DNA from: Oxyruncus cristatus
Lineage: Eukaryota > Chordata > Aves > Passeriformes > Cotingidae
DNA: 64,000 nt
Reading direction: 5' to 3'
NCBI GenBank assembly: GCA_013399855.1
Contig: VXAY01004289.1
Span: 1,492,243 to 1,556,242, forward strand
In this document: positions 11,967-23,800 of the stretch, piece by piece
How positions within the stretch are numbered: the first letter of the stretch is position 1
Layout of the letters: every line of letters begins with the position of its first letter
The notes under the pieces: generated by a model
What the model was told of the DNA's origin: nothing
Seen by the model: only the letters and a program-made list of their open reading frames with translations
The model's database searches: none
Translations under genes and position numbers: made by a program

Positions 11967-14887
11967 ATGAAGGTGAAGGTGATCTCGGTGCTGGAGGACA
12001 ACTACATGTACCTGGTGATCGAGGAGAGCACCCGCGACGCCGTCGCCGTGGACGCCGCGGTCCCCAAAAGGGTGAGAGGCGCTTGGACCCCCCCCACCCC
12101 CGGGTGGGCTGCGGGTCCCACGCGGGGAATGTGCCCGTGGGACAGCGGGGTGTATCCACGGGCATCCCACCGGCAGGACCGGCCCTCTTCATCCCTGGTG
12201 GAATGCGGGAGGTGCTGGATCCCCTCTCCCACGCACCCCTGGGCTGCCGGGGGGATTCCGTGTTGCCTTGACCGTGCCGGAGCTGGAGTGAGAATAACCC
12301 GGGATAAACCTTTGGAGCGGCTCTGCCGCGTCCAGCGCCGTGTTCCAGGAGCTGCGGGCAAGGCAGTGCCCGGGGTCGCCGTGACCCCCGGTGCCCCCGC
12401 CCGGGCTGTTGCGCATCGTGCAAACGCTGTCGCGGTTTTTAAGCGTTTGGTGCCGAGTCGGACGTTTCCTTCCTCTGCGAGGAGCGCAGTCGGGAGCTGC
12501 CGGAGGGCTCGTTCCTGGCCCTGAATGTTAAGAAGTTGGCATTAGGAGCCCGCTGGCAGCTGGGCCGGGCTTGGCAGCCCCACGTGGCCCCTCGCCCGGC
12601 CAGGGTGGGTTGCGAGGCCACCATTTCCCTGCACGGCTCCTCTGTGGTATCGCTGGCCGTAAAATGCCACCACTCCCATGGGAGCAGCACGTTCCCACCC
12701 AGCTGCTCCGGGTCCAGCCTTCGTCCCCTCCTCAGCCCGTGGCTGCTCAGCGGGTGGTTTTGGGTGATCCCCGTGCTCTGCTCAGCTGGTCCCTCTCCCA
12801 CCGAGTGGTGCCACATGGGACAGGTCCTACAGTGGCTGTCGCAGCCACGGGTGGGTCACCTCCCCTGCCCGCTCACGTCCCGCCGCGCCGGGTCCCTTTC
12901 AGCTGCTGGAGATCATCAGGAAGGAGGACGTGGTGCTCAGGGCCATCCTCACCACCCACCACCACTGGTAAGTGCGGCCAGGTCGGGGTGGCCGAGGCCT
13001 TTCCCGTTCCCTTTCCTCAGTGCCCATTCCCTCCTCTGCTGGCACAGGGACCACGCGAGGGGCAACGAGGAGCTGGCGCGGCTGTGCCCGGGGCTGAGGG
13101 TGTTCGGGGCCGACCAGCGCATCGGGGCCCTCACGGACACGGTGACACACGGCCAGGAGCTCACGGTGCGTGGCCACGGGACCACGGGACGTCCGGGGCT
13201 CAGACCCCTACACGGGTCCTGCCTGGTGGGGCGGCTGGGGCTGGCACGGGGTGATGGGGTGGAGAGGGGCGATGGCACGACCCCCTGTGGGGTGGCACCG
13301 TGGTCCCCGGTGGGGTGGCACCGTGGTCCCCGGTGGGGTGGCACTGTGCTCGGGGCTGGGTTGGTGCTGCTGGGCTGCGCTCAGCTCCCCCTGCCCTGGG
13401 GTGGTTGCAGACGTGGCACCATGGATTTGAGGCTGGGATGGAAGAGGATTCTCTTCCCGACTGAGCAGCTGTGCTGCTCAATGCCATGGTCCAGGCACGT
13501 GCCACCCGGGCGTTATCCAGACCACCATTGTCACCTCTGTGACCCACTGAGCCCGGGCAGGTGATGCCAAGGGGTGTGGGGGTCTGTTTGTCCCCTCGGT
13601 GGGATCCTGACCCTCTCTCCCCACAGTTCGGGGCCATCCGGGTGAGGTGCCTCTTCACGCCCTGCCACACCTCAGGCCACATGTGCTATTTCATGTGGGA
13701 GGACGATTCCCCAGATGCTCCCGCCCTCTTCTCAGGTATCCCACCCTGCCCACGTGCCCCCCGTGGGTCCCGGGGACGCGGGACACACTCCCCGTGTGCT
13801 CCTGTCCCCCCCACCCGGCGCTCCCGGGGTGACTCTGGAGTGTGGGGGCACCCCTGGCACCCACCCCTGGGCACGGGGCCGGGTCCCCTCCGTGCCCAGA
13901 GCCCTTTCCCGCAGGTGACACCCTGTTCGTGGGAGGCTGTGGGCAGTTCTTCGAGGGGACAGCGGAGCAGATGTACACGAACCTCACCCAGATCCTGGGG
14001 GCTCTGCCCAAGGACACGGTGAGTGCCACGGCACAGCCCCCCTGGGAGGGACCCTGCAGTCAGGAGGGGGCTGGAGGCTGGCACAGCCCAGGAGGCAGCA
14101 GCGCCTGTCCCGTGGTGGGGGTGGGTTGGATCCAGCTCCTGGAGCAGGTTTGATGCCGTGTCCTTCCCGCTGGATCCACAGAAGGTGTTCTGTGGCCACG
14201 AGTGCACCGTCCGGAACCTCAAATTCGCCCTGAAAGTGGAGCCAGAGAACGAAGTGGTGAAGGAGAAACTCGCCTGGGCCAAGGTAAGGGGCTGTGCCCC
14301 CTGGGGTGGGGCCCAGGGCTGTTGGATGCCAGCGGGATTCTGGATGTCTCTGGTCCCTCGGCAGCAGCGGGATGATGAGGACCTGCCCACGGTGCCCTCG
14401 ACGCTGCAGGAGGAGTTTCTCTACAACCCCTTCCTGAGGGTCATGTAAGCAGTGCCAGTGCCTGGGGGTGTGAAGGGCCCCCAGAATCCCCTCCCCTGTT
14501 CCCTCCAGCAACATCCCCTCTCCCAGTAGCTTCACTAACCAGTGGGAATCCCAAGCCCTGAGGGAGGGGAGGGTGCCTGGACATGGGGTCCCGCTGCCCA
14601 GCACAAGGCCCGCGTGCCCCAGCAGTGCCCGGCGCCGGGATGGGACTCCGAGTTGTCCGTGTGGGTGGGGCAGGGGTCCCGTCCTGCCCCCCGTGGCACA
14701 GCAGAGCTGCTCTCCCCGCAGGGAGGAGCCCGTGCAGAGGTTCACGGGCCAGACGGACCCCGTGGAGGTGCTGAGGACGCTCCGCACCGAGAGGGACAAC
14801 TTCAAGAAGCCCAAGGAGAGGCCGAACCCCCCGGCCATGCTGGCCTTCGACTGGGGGCTCTTCAGCCCCTTCCTCGAGAAGAAGTGA
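11967..14887 (+). CDS. HAGHL: HAGHL, hydroxyacylglutathione hydrolase-like protein
   Basis: Metallo-beta-lactamase-fold paralogue of HAGH. Eight exons: 11967-12071, 12903-12967, 13048-13165, 13627-13735, 13915-14018, 14182-14283, 14365-14444, 14722-14887. They splice in frame to 282 aa, with intron phases like those of HAGH. The start [20 protein letters not shown] matches vertebrate HAGHL. All metal ligands of glyoxalase II are present: THHHWDH at 53-59, [14 protein letters not shown] and CGHE. Glutathione-contact positions differ: Lys143 is Gln (CGQFFEGT), Tyr145 is Phe, Tyr175 is Cys (CGHECT), Lys252 is Arg, Arg249 is kept. The C-terminal tail is longer than in HAGH. The protein is predicted to be a cytosolic hydrolase with altered substrate preference; this is inference. 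Exon 7 might instead start at 14368, dropping one Gln. Confidence 0.95.
13287..13344. repeat. 23-bp tandem repeat in HAGHL intron 3
   Basis: About 2.5 copies of a unit beginning GTGGGGTGGCACCGTGGTCC, nearly identical. Minisatellite-like, non-coding. Confidence 0.8.
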
Positions 14888-16840
14888 CGTCCCCGCCGTG
14901 CCGGGGGTCCCTCCTGGCTGTGCCCAGCCCGGACTCGCTCCCAGTTGGGAACTGGTGTTTGTCTTTAACCCGCTCGTTTGAGGCCGCTCTGCTCTGCCCT
15001 GCTCTCCCTCCGGCTCCGTGTCCGGCTCCCGGGGCAGTCCCTGGGAGCAGAGGAGCACGTGGGTGCCTTGGGAGAGCCCAGGCTGTGGTGACCCCCCTGC
15101 TGCGCTGGGGCTGCTGCTGGCAGAGGGCCAGGAGATGTTTGGGAGGCAGGAGATCCCACTCTCCTGGTGCTGGGATCAGCGTGGGAGCTGCCGCCTGTCC
15201 CGCAGCCCCGTTCCCGTGGAAGGGAGCTAAGGAAAAGCATGGAAAAGGGGGGGATGCTCAGGGACTGTGGTGCTGGAACCCACCAGGCTGTCAGGCTCTC
15301 CTGCCTGTCCTCCTGCCAGGCCTGGGGGCTGCATCCCACTCCCAAGGGATTGTCTGAAGCAGCCACGTGGCTCTGGAGGCCCTGGGCCCTCCCATCGGGA
15401 TGGGCAGGGATGAGGCACAGAGACTTGGAGACCCAAGGGAAGCTGGGAAGTGACTGGTGTCACTGGTGTCCCTGGTACCTACCCAACTGCAGCCCTGCAC
15501 TGACAGACACCCTCAGCACAGCGGGGTTTTGGTGGGTTTGTCCCCTTTTTCCCTATGTTTCTAGTAGGTAACACTGTGCAGGGATTTGTAACAGTCGCTG
15601 CCTTCGGGAGCCATTGGAACCCCTCAGCCCACGTGGGGTGTGCTCAGTGGAGTCCAGGAATGCCCCAACCCGCTGGCTTTGTGAGATGCTTTCCAAGGGG
15701 TGGCAGACTTTAGGCTGCCACGCATCCATTGCTTTTTTCTTCCGAGATAAAAACTGGGAAACACTTGGCTGCAACTACCCGGGCATTGCCTTGCCTTCAC
15801 AGCAGGGGCAGCTCTCAGGCCTCCTCAGCCTCCAGTTTGTGCAACATCAGGGCTGTATTTGAGCTTTTTTTTTAAGTCTGAGAAATGTGCAGAGTTTTAT
15901 TTGCAGCTGGGGGGAGGCACATTGGACTAGTAAAGCGATTTTTGTGGAGAAAATTGGGGTCTGATGGCAGCTCCCAGCACTGGAATAGAGTTGATTTCAG
16001 GGTCTTTCATGTGTGGACTGTGAACTGGCATTTGGGTTGTGGCTGTTCCTTCCCTGGCTGCAAACTGGGCTGAGGTTTTCTTTTTTGCCTTTTATTAATA
16101 GTTTAGATTTACTCTCCCTGGTGGGAGGGGAAGGATTAATCTGCTGCTCGAGCTGCCTTGGTACTGCTGCCTCAGAGTTCCTCAGCTCACGAGAAATGGA
16201 GGAGTTGTAGATGTCCCCGGGTGTTCCTCGGGAGTTTTGTGTGCCCTGGGAGCAGGGATGCACCGCTGTGTGCTCAGGGAGGGTCTCTGAACTGACCCTG
16301 AGCTCACGGGGCCACAGCTCCAGGCCTGGGAGAAATTCCAGCCTCTCTTGGTGCCATGGCAGGAACAGCCCCCTTGGAACAGCCCCCTTGGAACAGCCAG
16401 GAACAGGAATCTGTGGGGTGTTCCGGGTGACTTCTGTGATCTGTGTGTTGGCAACCTGGGAACTGGAGAGGAGACGAAGTGTAGAGCCCTGATGACTTAA
16501 TTTACAGCTAATTGAGCTTAATTTATTGTGCATTTCTGGCCTGTCGTGCATGTGCTCAGCAGTCAGAGTTTCCTCTGCACTCCCAGCACTCCAGGCTGGC
16601 TCTGTGGGAGCACTGGCACCTCTCCCTGGCCATGGAATTTTATGGTTTAGCCAAAGCCTGGGTGTTACGAACCCCTGAAACCACCAACTCGCTCGTCAGG
16701 AGGGTGGGGAGGGGGAGGCAGTGGGAGATTCTTGCCTTAGAACACTGTGAATTCACCGACTGATCAACACCTGAAAAATGCAAAGCTTTTAATTAAAACC
16801 ATTAAAAATGTAATTTGCACTGTTGGTTTGCTTGGAACAA
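14888..16840. other. HAGHL 3' UTR and intergenic DNA
   Basis: No conserved coding block recognised on either strand. Contains a short 14-bp tandem repeat at 16363-16398. Confidence 0.5.
16363..16398. repeat. 14-bp tandem repeat
   Basis: Unit GAACAGCCCCCTTG occurs twice exactly, followed by a partial third copy. Confidence 0.75.
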
Positions 16841-17150
16841 GGAGCAGAGGAGGCTCTTAGGACACTCAGGCAGGTGAAGGGGTGGCAGCTTCAGTTCCTG
16901 CCAGCCCCGAGGTCAAGGTCTGCAACTGAGGGAGGGTCAGTGCTGATTTCGGGAGGGATTTCCTCATGGAAAGGCTTCCAAGGGGCTGCCCAGGGAGGTG
17001 GTGGAGTCCCCAACCCTGGAAGCATCCAGGGAAACGACTGGATGTGACACTCAGTGCTCTGGGCTGGGGGACAAGGTGGGCATTGGGCACAGGGGGGATC
17101 TATGGGCTGGGAGGGCTTTTCCAACCTCAGTGATTCTGGAATTCTGTGCC
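16841..17150 (+). repeat. CR1 LINE fragment, sense
   Basis: Contains GGCTGCCCAGGGAGGTGGTG, CACTCAGTGCTCTGGGCTGG and TTTTCCAACCTCAGTGATTC. The same subfamily appears again at 43910 and 49600. Confidence 0.85.
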
Positions 17151-17665
17151 CAGGGTGTGGACACAGGTCAGCCTGGGCTGGATGCAGAGAGAGATGCAAT
17201 TGCCATTGTATAGATAATTATTATAATTAAAGGAAACACAATCACAAGGTTTTACTTCAACATTCATTCCAGACCCATTTCGGCAGGAACCAAAGCAGCC
17301 CCAGAGCTGCTGGAACCCTCCTGAGGGCAGAACCTGCAGCTGCTCCCAGGGGCAGAGAAATGTAGAACCCCAAGGCCTAATTAGACCATTTCTAATTATA
17401 TCAGGATGTTCCAGCAGAGGCAGCCATAAAAGTGGCTGCTGTGCCAATCCTGCAAGGCCTGGATGAGGAATACTGTGGTGTAGCATAAACTGATCCCAGG
17501 GAGGCCAAATCCTGCCCTGAGCCAGATCCCTTGGCACCTTAAATTCATCACTTCTGGTAGGAATAGGGTAGCAAAGGCAGGGCAGATTCAGCCCATAGAG
17601 ACTGTGCAGTGGGCTGGGATGCATTTCTGCTTCTTTAAATACGTGTTTTAAGTCAGTGTTTGGTT

Positions 17666-17671
17666 TTTATT
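17666..17671 (-). terminator. Candidate polyadenylation signal (AATAAA), CIAO3
   Basis: Reverse complement reads AATAAA, about 180 bases past the CIAO3 stop codon, a plausible distance for a short 3' UTR. Confidence 0.5.
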
Positions 17672-17847
17672 TACATCACTTCAGTAGTTACTAAGCTGAA
17701 GGAGTTATTAGTGCTGGACTCTACGACCATTCCCATCTTCTCCTTTCCAGAGGCAGGAATTTCATAGAACTTCAGCTGTCCTTTGAGAATCATAAATAGA
17801 GCTGGGTTAAAAAGGCACTGAGGATGTGTCTCTGGGCTTGTCAGTGT

Positions 17848-20800
17848 TCACCACTTGATGTTGAAGCCCGTGTTTGCTTTCTCCACAGGGTGATATTCCG
17901 TGTGCAGCATTCCCACAGCCTTCTGCGAGTCCCTGCCTCCCAGCCAGCGCTCGTACAGCTCAGCCACAGCCTGGTTCTCCTCTGGAATCTCGGCCTTCGG
18001 AGACTCATACAACCTCTCCACGTGCTGCAGCCTGTCCTTGGATTCCCCCTCCAGCTTGATCTGCCCTCCTCCGTTCAAACAACCTGCGGCAACAACGGGG
18101 GAAACCAAGGGGAGAGGGAACTTGAGCTTCGGCAGGAAAAACCCAAGGAAAAACTACAGTTCATTTGCTCTGCACCTGCAAACACTTAGAGAACTGAAAA
18201 CACCACCAGAATGGAAGTTTACTCCCAGTTATCTCCCAGCAGCAGGGCCACAGGGCAGGGAGATCCTGGCTGTGCCTGCGCCCAGCTGGGAACGTGCCAG
18301 GGGCTCCAGCCCTTATCTCCCGCCTCCAGAAAAGGGTCAGAGCACACTCCAGGTGAATCCAGGCTTGGAGCCACAACTGAAGGCAAGGGAAACGTGCCTG
18401 GGATGTGTTCTGGGGTGCTGGGAGCTGAGCTGTGCAGTGAGAGGCTGCCCAGAGCAGTGTCAGGCGCTGGAGCTGTGCAGACCCCCGGCAGGGAGCAGTG
18501 GCTTCCAAGTGCCAAAAGTGGCCCCTCAGCATCACCCCAGGCTGGGATCAAGCTGTCCCTGCTCTCTGCTGGCTGATTCCAAGAGAGCCAGGAGGGAGGG
18601 GAAAGAAACTAAGTGGAATATGGAACAAAATAGGTAGGAAGAGACTATCTCTACCAGTCACAGGAACGTTTTCTAAAAGTGTAATGGTCAGCTTTGTGCA
18701 ATTTTAGGGGAAAAGTCCCCTCAGGTACCAAAGAGCTCAGAAAAATCAGGAAACCCTCCCTAAAAGCACTAATGATGCAAATTTTGTGTGATGGAATTTA
18801 ACAGCAGTTACTTAAATCCTGAGGCACTACTGGCTCAGAGGCAGGAAAATAAACAACTCTGAGACTGCGATGCTGGGACTGTCACACCTCCAGAGGTCCC
18901 GGCTTTGCCACAACACCCAGGATGTGAGAAATCACCTATTTTCTCGTATTTAAGCTTGATTTCATGGAGCATCTCCCAGCTCTGGATTTGCAGCAGTGCA
19001 GCCCTGAGCAGCCCCACCTGAGGGACAGGCCATGACCTCCACGTAGTGATACGGCGACTTCCCCCGTTTCAGCTTCTGCACCAGGTTCTGGATGTTCCGA
19101 AAGCCATAAGCCAGAGCAAACTGGAGCAGCACTTCTCCATCCCTCTGCAGAGTCACCTCCTGGAAGTCCTTGTTTCTGAGGAACCAGAGCAGAGGAAATG
19201 TCTTACCCAAATGAACTTCTATTTTAGACTTCAAAGGGCCCTGAGCTAAACCCAGGTTCTCTGAGAATCCTATTTAAGAGCTGTCCTAGTTCTTTGCCAT
19301 CCAAACAAAATATGAAGGAACTACTTCCAGATCCTTCCCCAGGCTTGTTTGAGGAGCTGCCACCTGAGCAGAGTTTGCTGAAGGACACCTGTGCTGAATA
19401 AATCCTTAAAAGCTCAGCAAATGGAGCCTTTCACTGTGACAGACCTGAAGCCACTGAGGGAATTTTTAACTTGCAATGGGCCATAAAACTAGGGAGCAAA
19501 CCAAGCTTGAAGGATTCCAGACTCCAAAGGTTAGTGAGAATGCCTGTTCCTGATAAAAAAGGTAAGTAATTTGGTTTTTATCACGTATTTCATATCACGA
19601 CTGTTTCTTCTGCTTCCCGGACCAGGGAATCCTAAACATAAATGTTGCTCATCAGGGATATAATTAATTACAAATGATACATTAAGTTATAACTGGGAAG
19701 GCAGAAGGAATTTCAGGTGAATGAGCCTCAGTGACCAAACTCATGTGATTTGTTTTCTGTCTCACTGTAGTTTAAAACAGAGCCCCAAAGCCCTCACACA
19801 AGGTTCTTTTCTGTGATCAATAATTAGTGACAAATCTATTGGTGTGATCAAAGGTGAGGAAGCCCAGATCCATGGGGGCTCTGCCTTCTAAATTATTCTA
19901 AAAATTGCCTGCAACTTGACACTGGGAAAATCCACCAGGCCAAACTGCAGTGTGTGGGTGGAAAAGGGGCTGGAAATCTCCAGGGGAAAGGCAGCACAGG
20001 GTGGCTGATTTATTGCCCAGCAACTGGGGGAGTGAGAAGACAACTCTCAAGCCCAGGAAGTAAAATGCTGAACATTGCAAAGAAAATCTCAGCCCAACAG
20101 CAAGATAACAGCATGGACAGAATTCCAAAAAATCCAGTGCTTTCTGAAGGATTTCCAGCTTCTTACTTTAGAGGTTTGTACTCGATGGTATCCACTTGAA
20201 TCCCAAAGAGCTCCTTGGCTGCGTGCCTGTAAATGTGCTCCAGGTATCCCCCCGAGCCCCCTCCAGGGTGGGTGCTGAGCTCCTCTGCTGCACTGCTGAG
20301 CCTGGGGGAGGGAGAGAGCAGCACCTTCAGGGGGATCTTGGGTAAAACAACCAAGCAACACAAACACCAAGGGCCAGGGGACTGAAGAAGAGCAGAAGAA
20401 GCCATGAACCAGCTCCCTTTGAGCTCCAGCTTTTCCCTTTCTCTGGGAACCAATTTATAGCCCTGGAGACCACCAGGTTTAACCCTGTGCTGCTCACTGG
20501 AAAGAGTGTTATGTGCCACAGGTTGTGGCTGCCCCATCCCTGGGAATGTCCAGGCCAGGTTGGACAGGGCTTGGAGCAACCTGGGCTGGTGGAAGGTGTC
20601 CCTGCCCATGGCAGGGGGTGGCACTGGATGGGCTTTAAGGTCCTTCCAACCCAAACCATCCCAGGGTTCTAGCAGTGCCAGGACTTCTGCTCCTTCCATG
20701 GCTGTTCCAGCAGGATCCTGGTTCATGTTCACCACGTTTTTTGTGCTGAACAGCTCTGTTACCACCAGTCCTGGAACTCCAGCTCTGCACACCCAATCCC

Positions 20801-23800
20801 ATATCCTTGCCATGCCAGAACATCCCCCAGCTCTGCAGAGATCACGGCAGTGTTTCTCGGGAACAGCTCCACACATGGAAGCCACAACAATAGCTTTTGT
20901 TAGGAGAGGATAAGGAGCTGAGGGATCTCTCTGCAGCCCTGCTCAGGCAGTGACACTTGGATTCTCCCACTGACAGCTGCAGAGGGGAAAACACTTGAAC
21001 CCGGGCCAAAGTTTCAAGTCCAATGGAAGCTGTTGCCTCTGGCAGATAAAATCTTTGCTGTGGAAGAGCTGCTGAAGCCCCAGTTGAGGCTGCAGGAAGT
21101 ATTTTTAATTTGCTGTTGTTTACAGGAACCGAGCCCCCTCCCACCCCCTGTGTGTCTGCCCTCACGTACAGCTCCTCTCCCCAGGCGAAGCTGCCAGGAA
21201 GCTCCGGCGCTGGCCCGGAGTAAACGGTTATCCCAGCAAAACTCCTGGGATTTCTGGCACTTCAGCCCATCCTTGCTGCCAAATGTAATAACCTTAATGG
21301 GCTTTTCCACGTGCTGGGGGATAAAGCAGAACAACAGGCCTCGGGCTGCTTGTGGGCAGGCCCCAGTTCCCAAGGAATACGTGCTGTTTGGAGCCAGTCG
21401 ATCCCCGAGGACGTGGGAGCCCCGGGAGGCTGTGGAGGCACTTGCTCATCCCCAGCACGAGGCCTGGTGCTCACAATGTTCTCCTGAGCAGCTGCCCAGA
21501 GATCTTTATCAGGTAATTAGATGTTCAGTTCCCTGTTATAATTGACACTTCCAGATTGTCACTCCCTAAGGGAAGGCAAATGCTTGAGGATCATTTTTTC
21601 CCCTCGGTTTTCTGTTCGTGGTGTAACAGAAAGCAGGTGGAAGAAGACAAGGGTGTGCTGGCATGGGCACTGTCTGAAGTTGTGCTTTTGGGACTCCAGT
21701 GTCTGAAGGGGCTGCAAGGAAGGTGGGGAGGGACCTTCATAAGGAATTGGAATGACAGCACAAGGAGGAATGGATTTAAACTGCTAGAGGGCAGGGTTAG
21801 ATGGAATATTGGGAAGGATATAAGAGAAGCTGTGGCTGCTCCATCTTACTCTTCAGTTGAAACAAATTCATTCTCATCTGTTTTGCACATGTTTTATACC
21901 TCTTTTTTTTGTTTTGTTTGGTTTTTTACAAATGGTCTTCTAAAGATGAGCTGTGGGCCCTAAATATTTCTTCTTTATGCTTTAATTCTGGGATCCTCAC
22001 AGTCACTCTGACAATTAGGAACAAAGGGCAGTACCAGCTTTGTTTCACTGACTCTGAGCCAGATTCTTTCCCCTTCCAAGGCTTGAAGGGAGTTTTTTGT
22101 GGGATTGCACCAGCAACCTGTGAGTAACAGGAGCTGGAGTAAGTGAATCCATTGGGAATTCTTCCTATTCTGTACATTATTTTAACTCCCAATTGCGCTG
22201 GTTCGAGTGACACAAGAAAACAACCCAAACCCACACACACTGTGTAGAACAGTGGTGGAAAGGGGAATTCAGTGAAGAACTCTGTAAACACTGGATAAAA
22301 GGGAACAGGACTGGGATGAGGTTTTTTCTTACATGGTATCCAAAGGAGCAGGATCCACATCTGAGAGAGACACCCCTTCTTGTTCCAACAGCTTTAGCAC
22401 TTCTCCTAAAACAGAACCAGCCAGATATAGCTCTTATTTTGGGGATAAAGGAGAACAAACAGACCAGTACCTAAGGCTGCACCTGCATTTTTAGCAGGGC
22501 ATGATTTGCACTATTTAAGTGTAAATATACACCAATATTCATCCCCCTACAGCCTCTCTCTGAGACAAAGAGGCAGTAAAACCAGGAAACCCTTGGCTCT
22601 GAGGCTTCCAGAATGAGTTGGCTCCCTGTGGCTCTTACCTGTGGTGATCACACAGTCCACATCCCTTGTTTGGTACTGCTGGTTGAAAAAGTCTGGCCTG
22701 GAGGCCTCGAGCTTTTTGTCATAACAGGGCATCACTGTGACGTGGTAGATCTGGTTAGGGGTCAAGTGCTGCAAGAAAGACAAAGCTGGGCAGTTGGATC
22801 AGCCAAAATCCCACCTGTCCTGAGGGAGGTGTTTTCCAGCTACAAATGAGAATGGTGACATTATAGCCACCGTGCCCCTGGAAATAATCCCCATTCCTAC
22901 TGAATACTTATATATATATAAATATTAAATTATTTCTCTCCTAGAAGCCAATTTCAGTTTGTAGCAAATGTCAGCAGTTTGGGCCTTTACAGGTTTCATG
23001 GAGTCCTGGAAAGGTTTGGGTTGGAAGGGACCTTAAAGATCATCTCATTCCACCCCCTGCCATGGGCAGGGACACCTTCCACTAGCCCAGGTTGCTCCAA
23101 GCCCCGTCCAACCTGGCCTTGGACACTTCCAGGGATGGGGCAGCCACAGCTTCTCTGGGCAACCTGTGCCAGGGCCTCCCCACCCTCATAGGGAAGGATT
23201 TCTCTCCAGTATCCCATCTAACCCTGCCCTCTGGCAGTGGGAAGCCATTCCCTGTGTCCTATTCCTCCAGACCCTTGTAAACAGTCTGTGTCCATCTTTC
23301 CTGTCAGCTCCCTTCAGGCACTGGAAGCTTTCCCCCATCCTAGTGCAGATGATCCAGTCAGGCAGAGAGGTGAATCCCTAATGGAGCACTTAGGGAATAT
23401 GTTTCCTCCATGCTCCTAAAACTCAGCCCCTGATCAGCAGCTGGAACGTGATCTGGAGCTGGACAAAAACCTCAGGATGATCCAAGAAATAAACACTGGG
23501 CGAGGAAACAAGTCATTGACTCCAGGCCATTGTGTGAGTCCCTTGTGCCAAATATCCTCAGTAGCTGCCAATTTTTGTAACAAATATGCAATGTCAGCAC
23601 CTCCTTAATGCAAGTGTTAAACCACTGCTCGTTAGAGGACAATTAATCACAGAGCCAGAAGTGCTGCTTAAGTTCCTTACAGGACAAATCCGGGCTATTT
23701 GCATAACTCCAGGCTGTGAATATCAAACTCACTCCTGGAAAGATTCCAGAGGTTACCGACTGAGGACAGAACTAAATCCAACTGCAACAGAACATCAAGC

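Noticed and set aside
20302..20885. Long upstream extension of CIAO3 exon 9
   Set aside because: It is an open intron containing a CR1 copy. The acceptor at 20303-20302 gives the conserved [18 protein letters not shown] in phase with exon 8.
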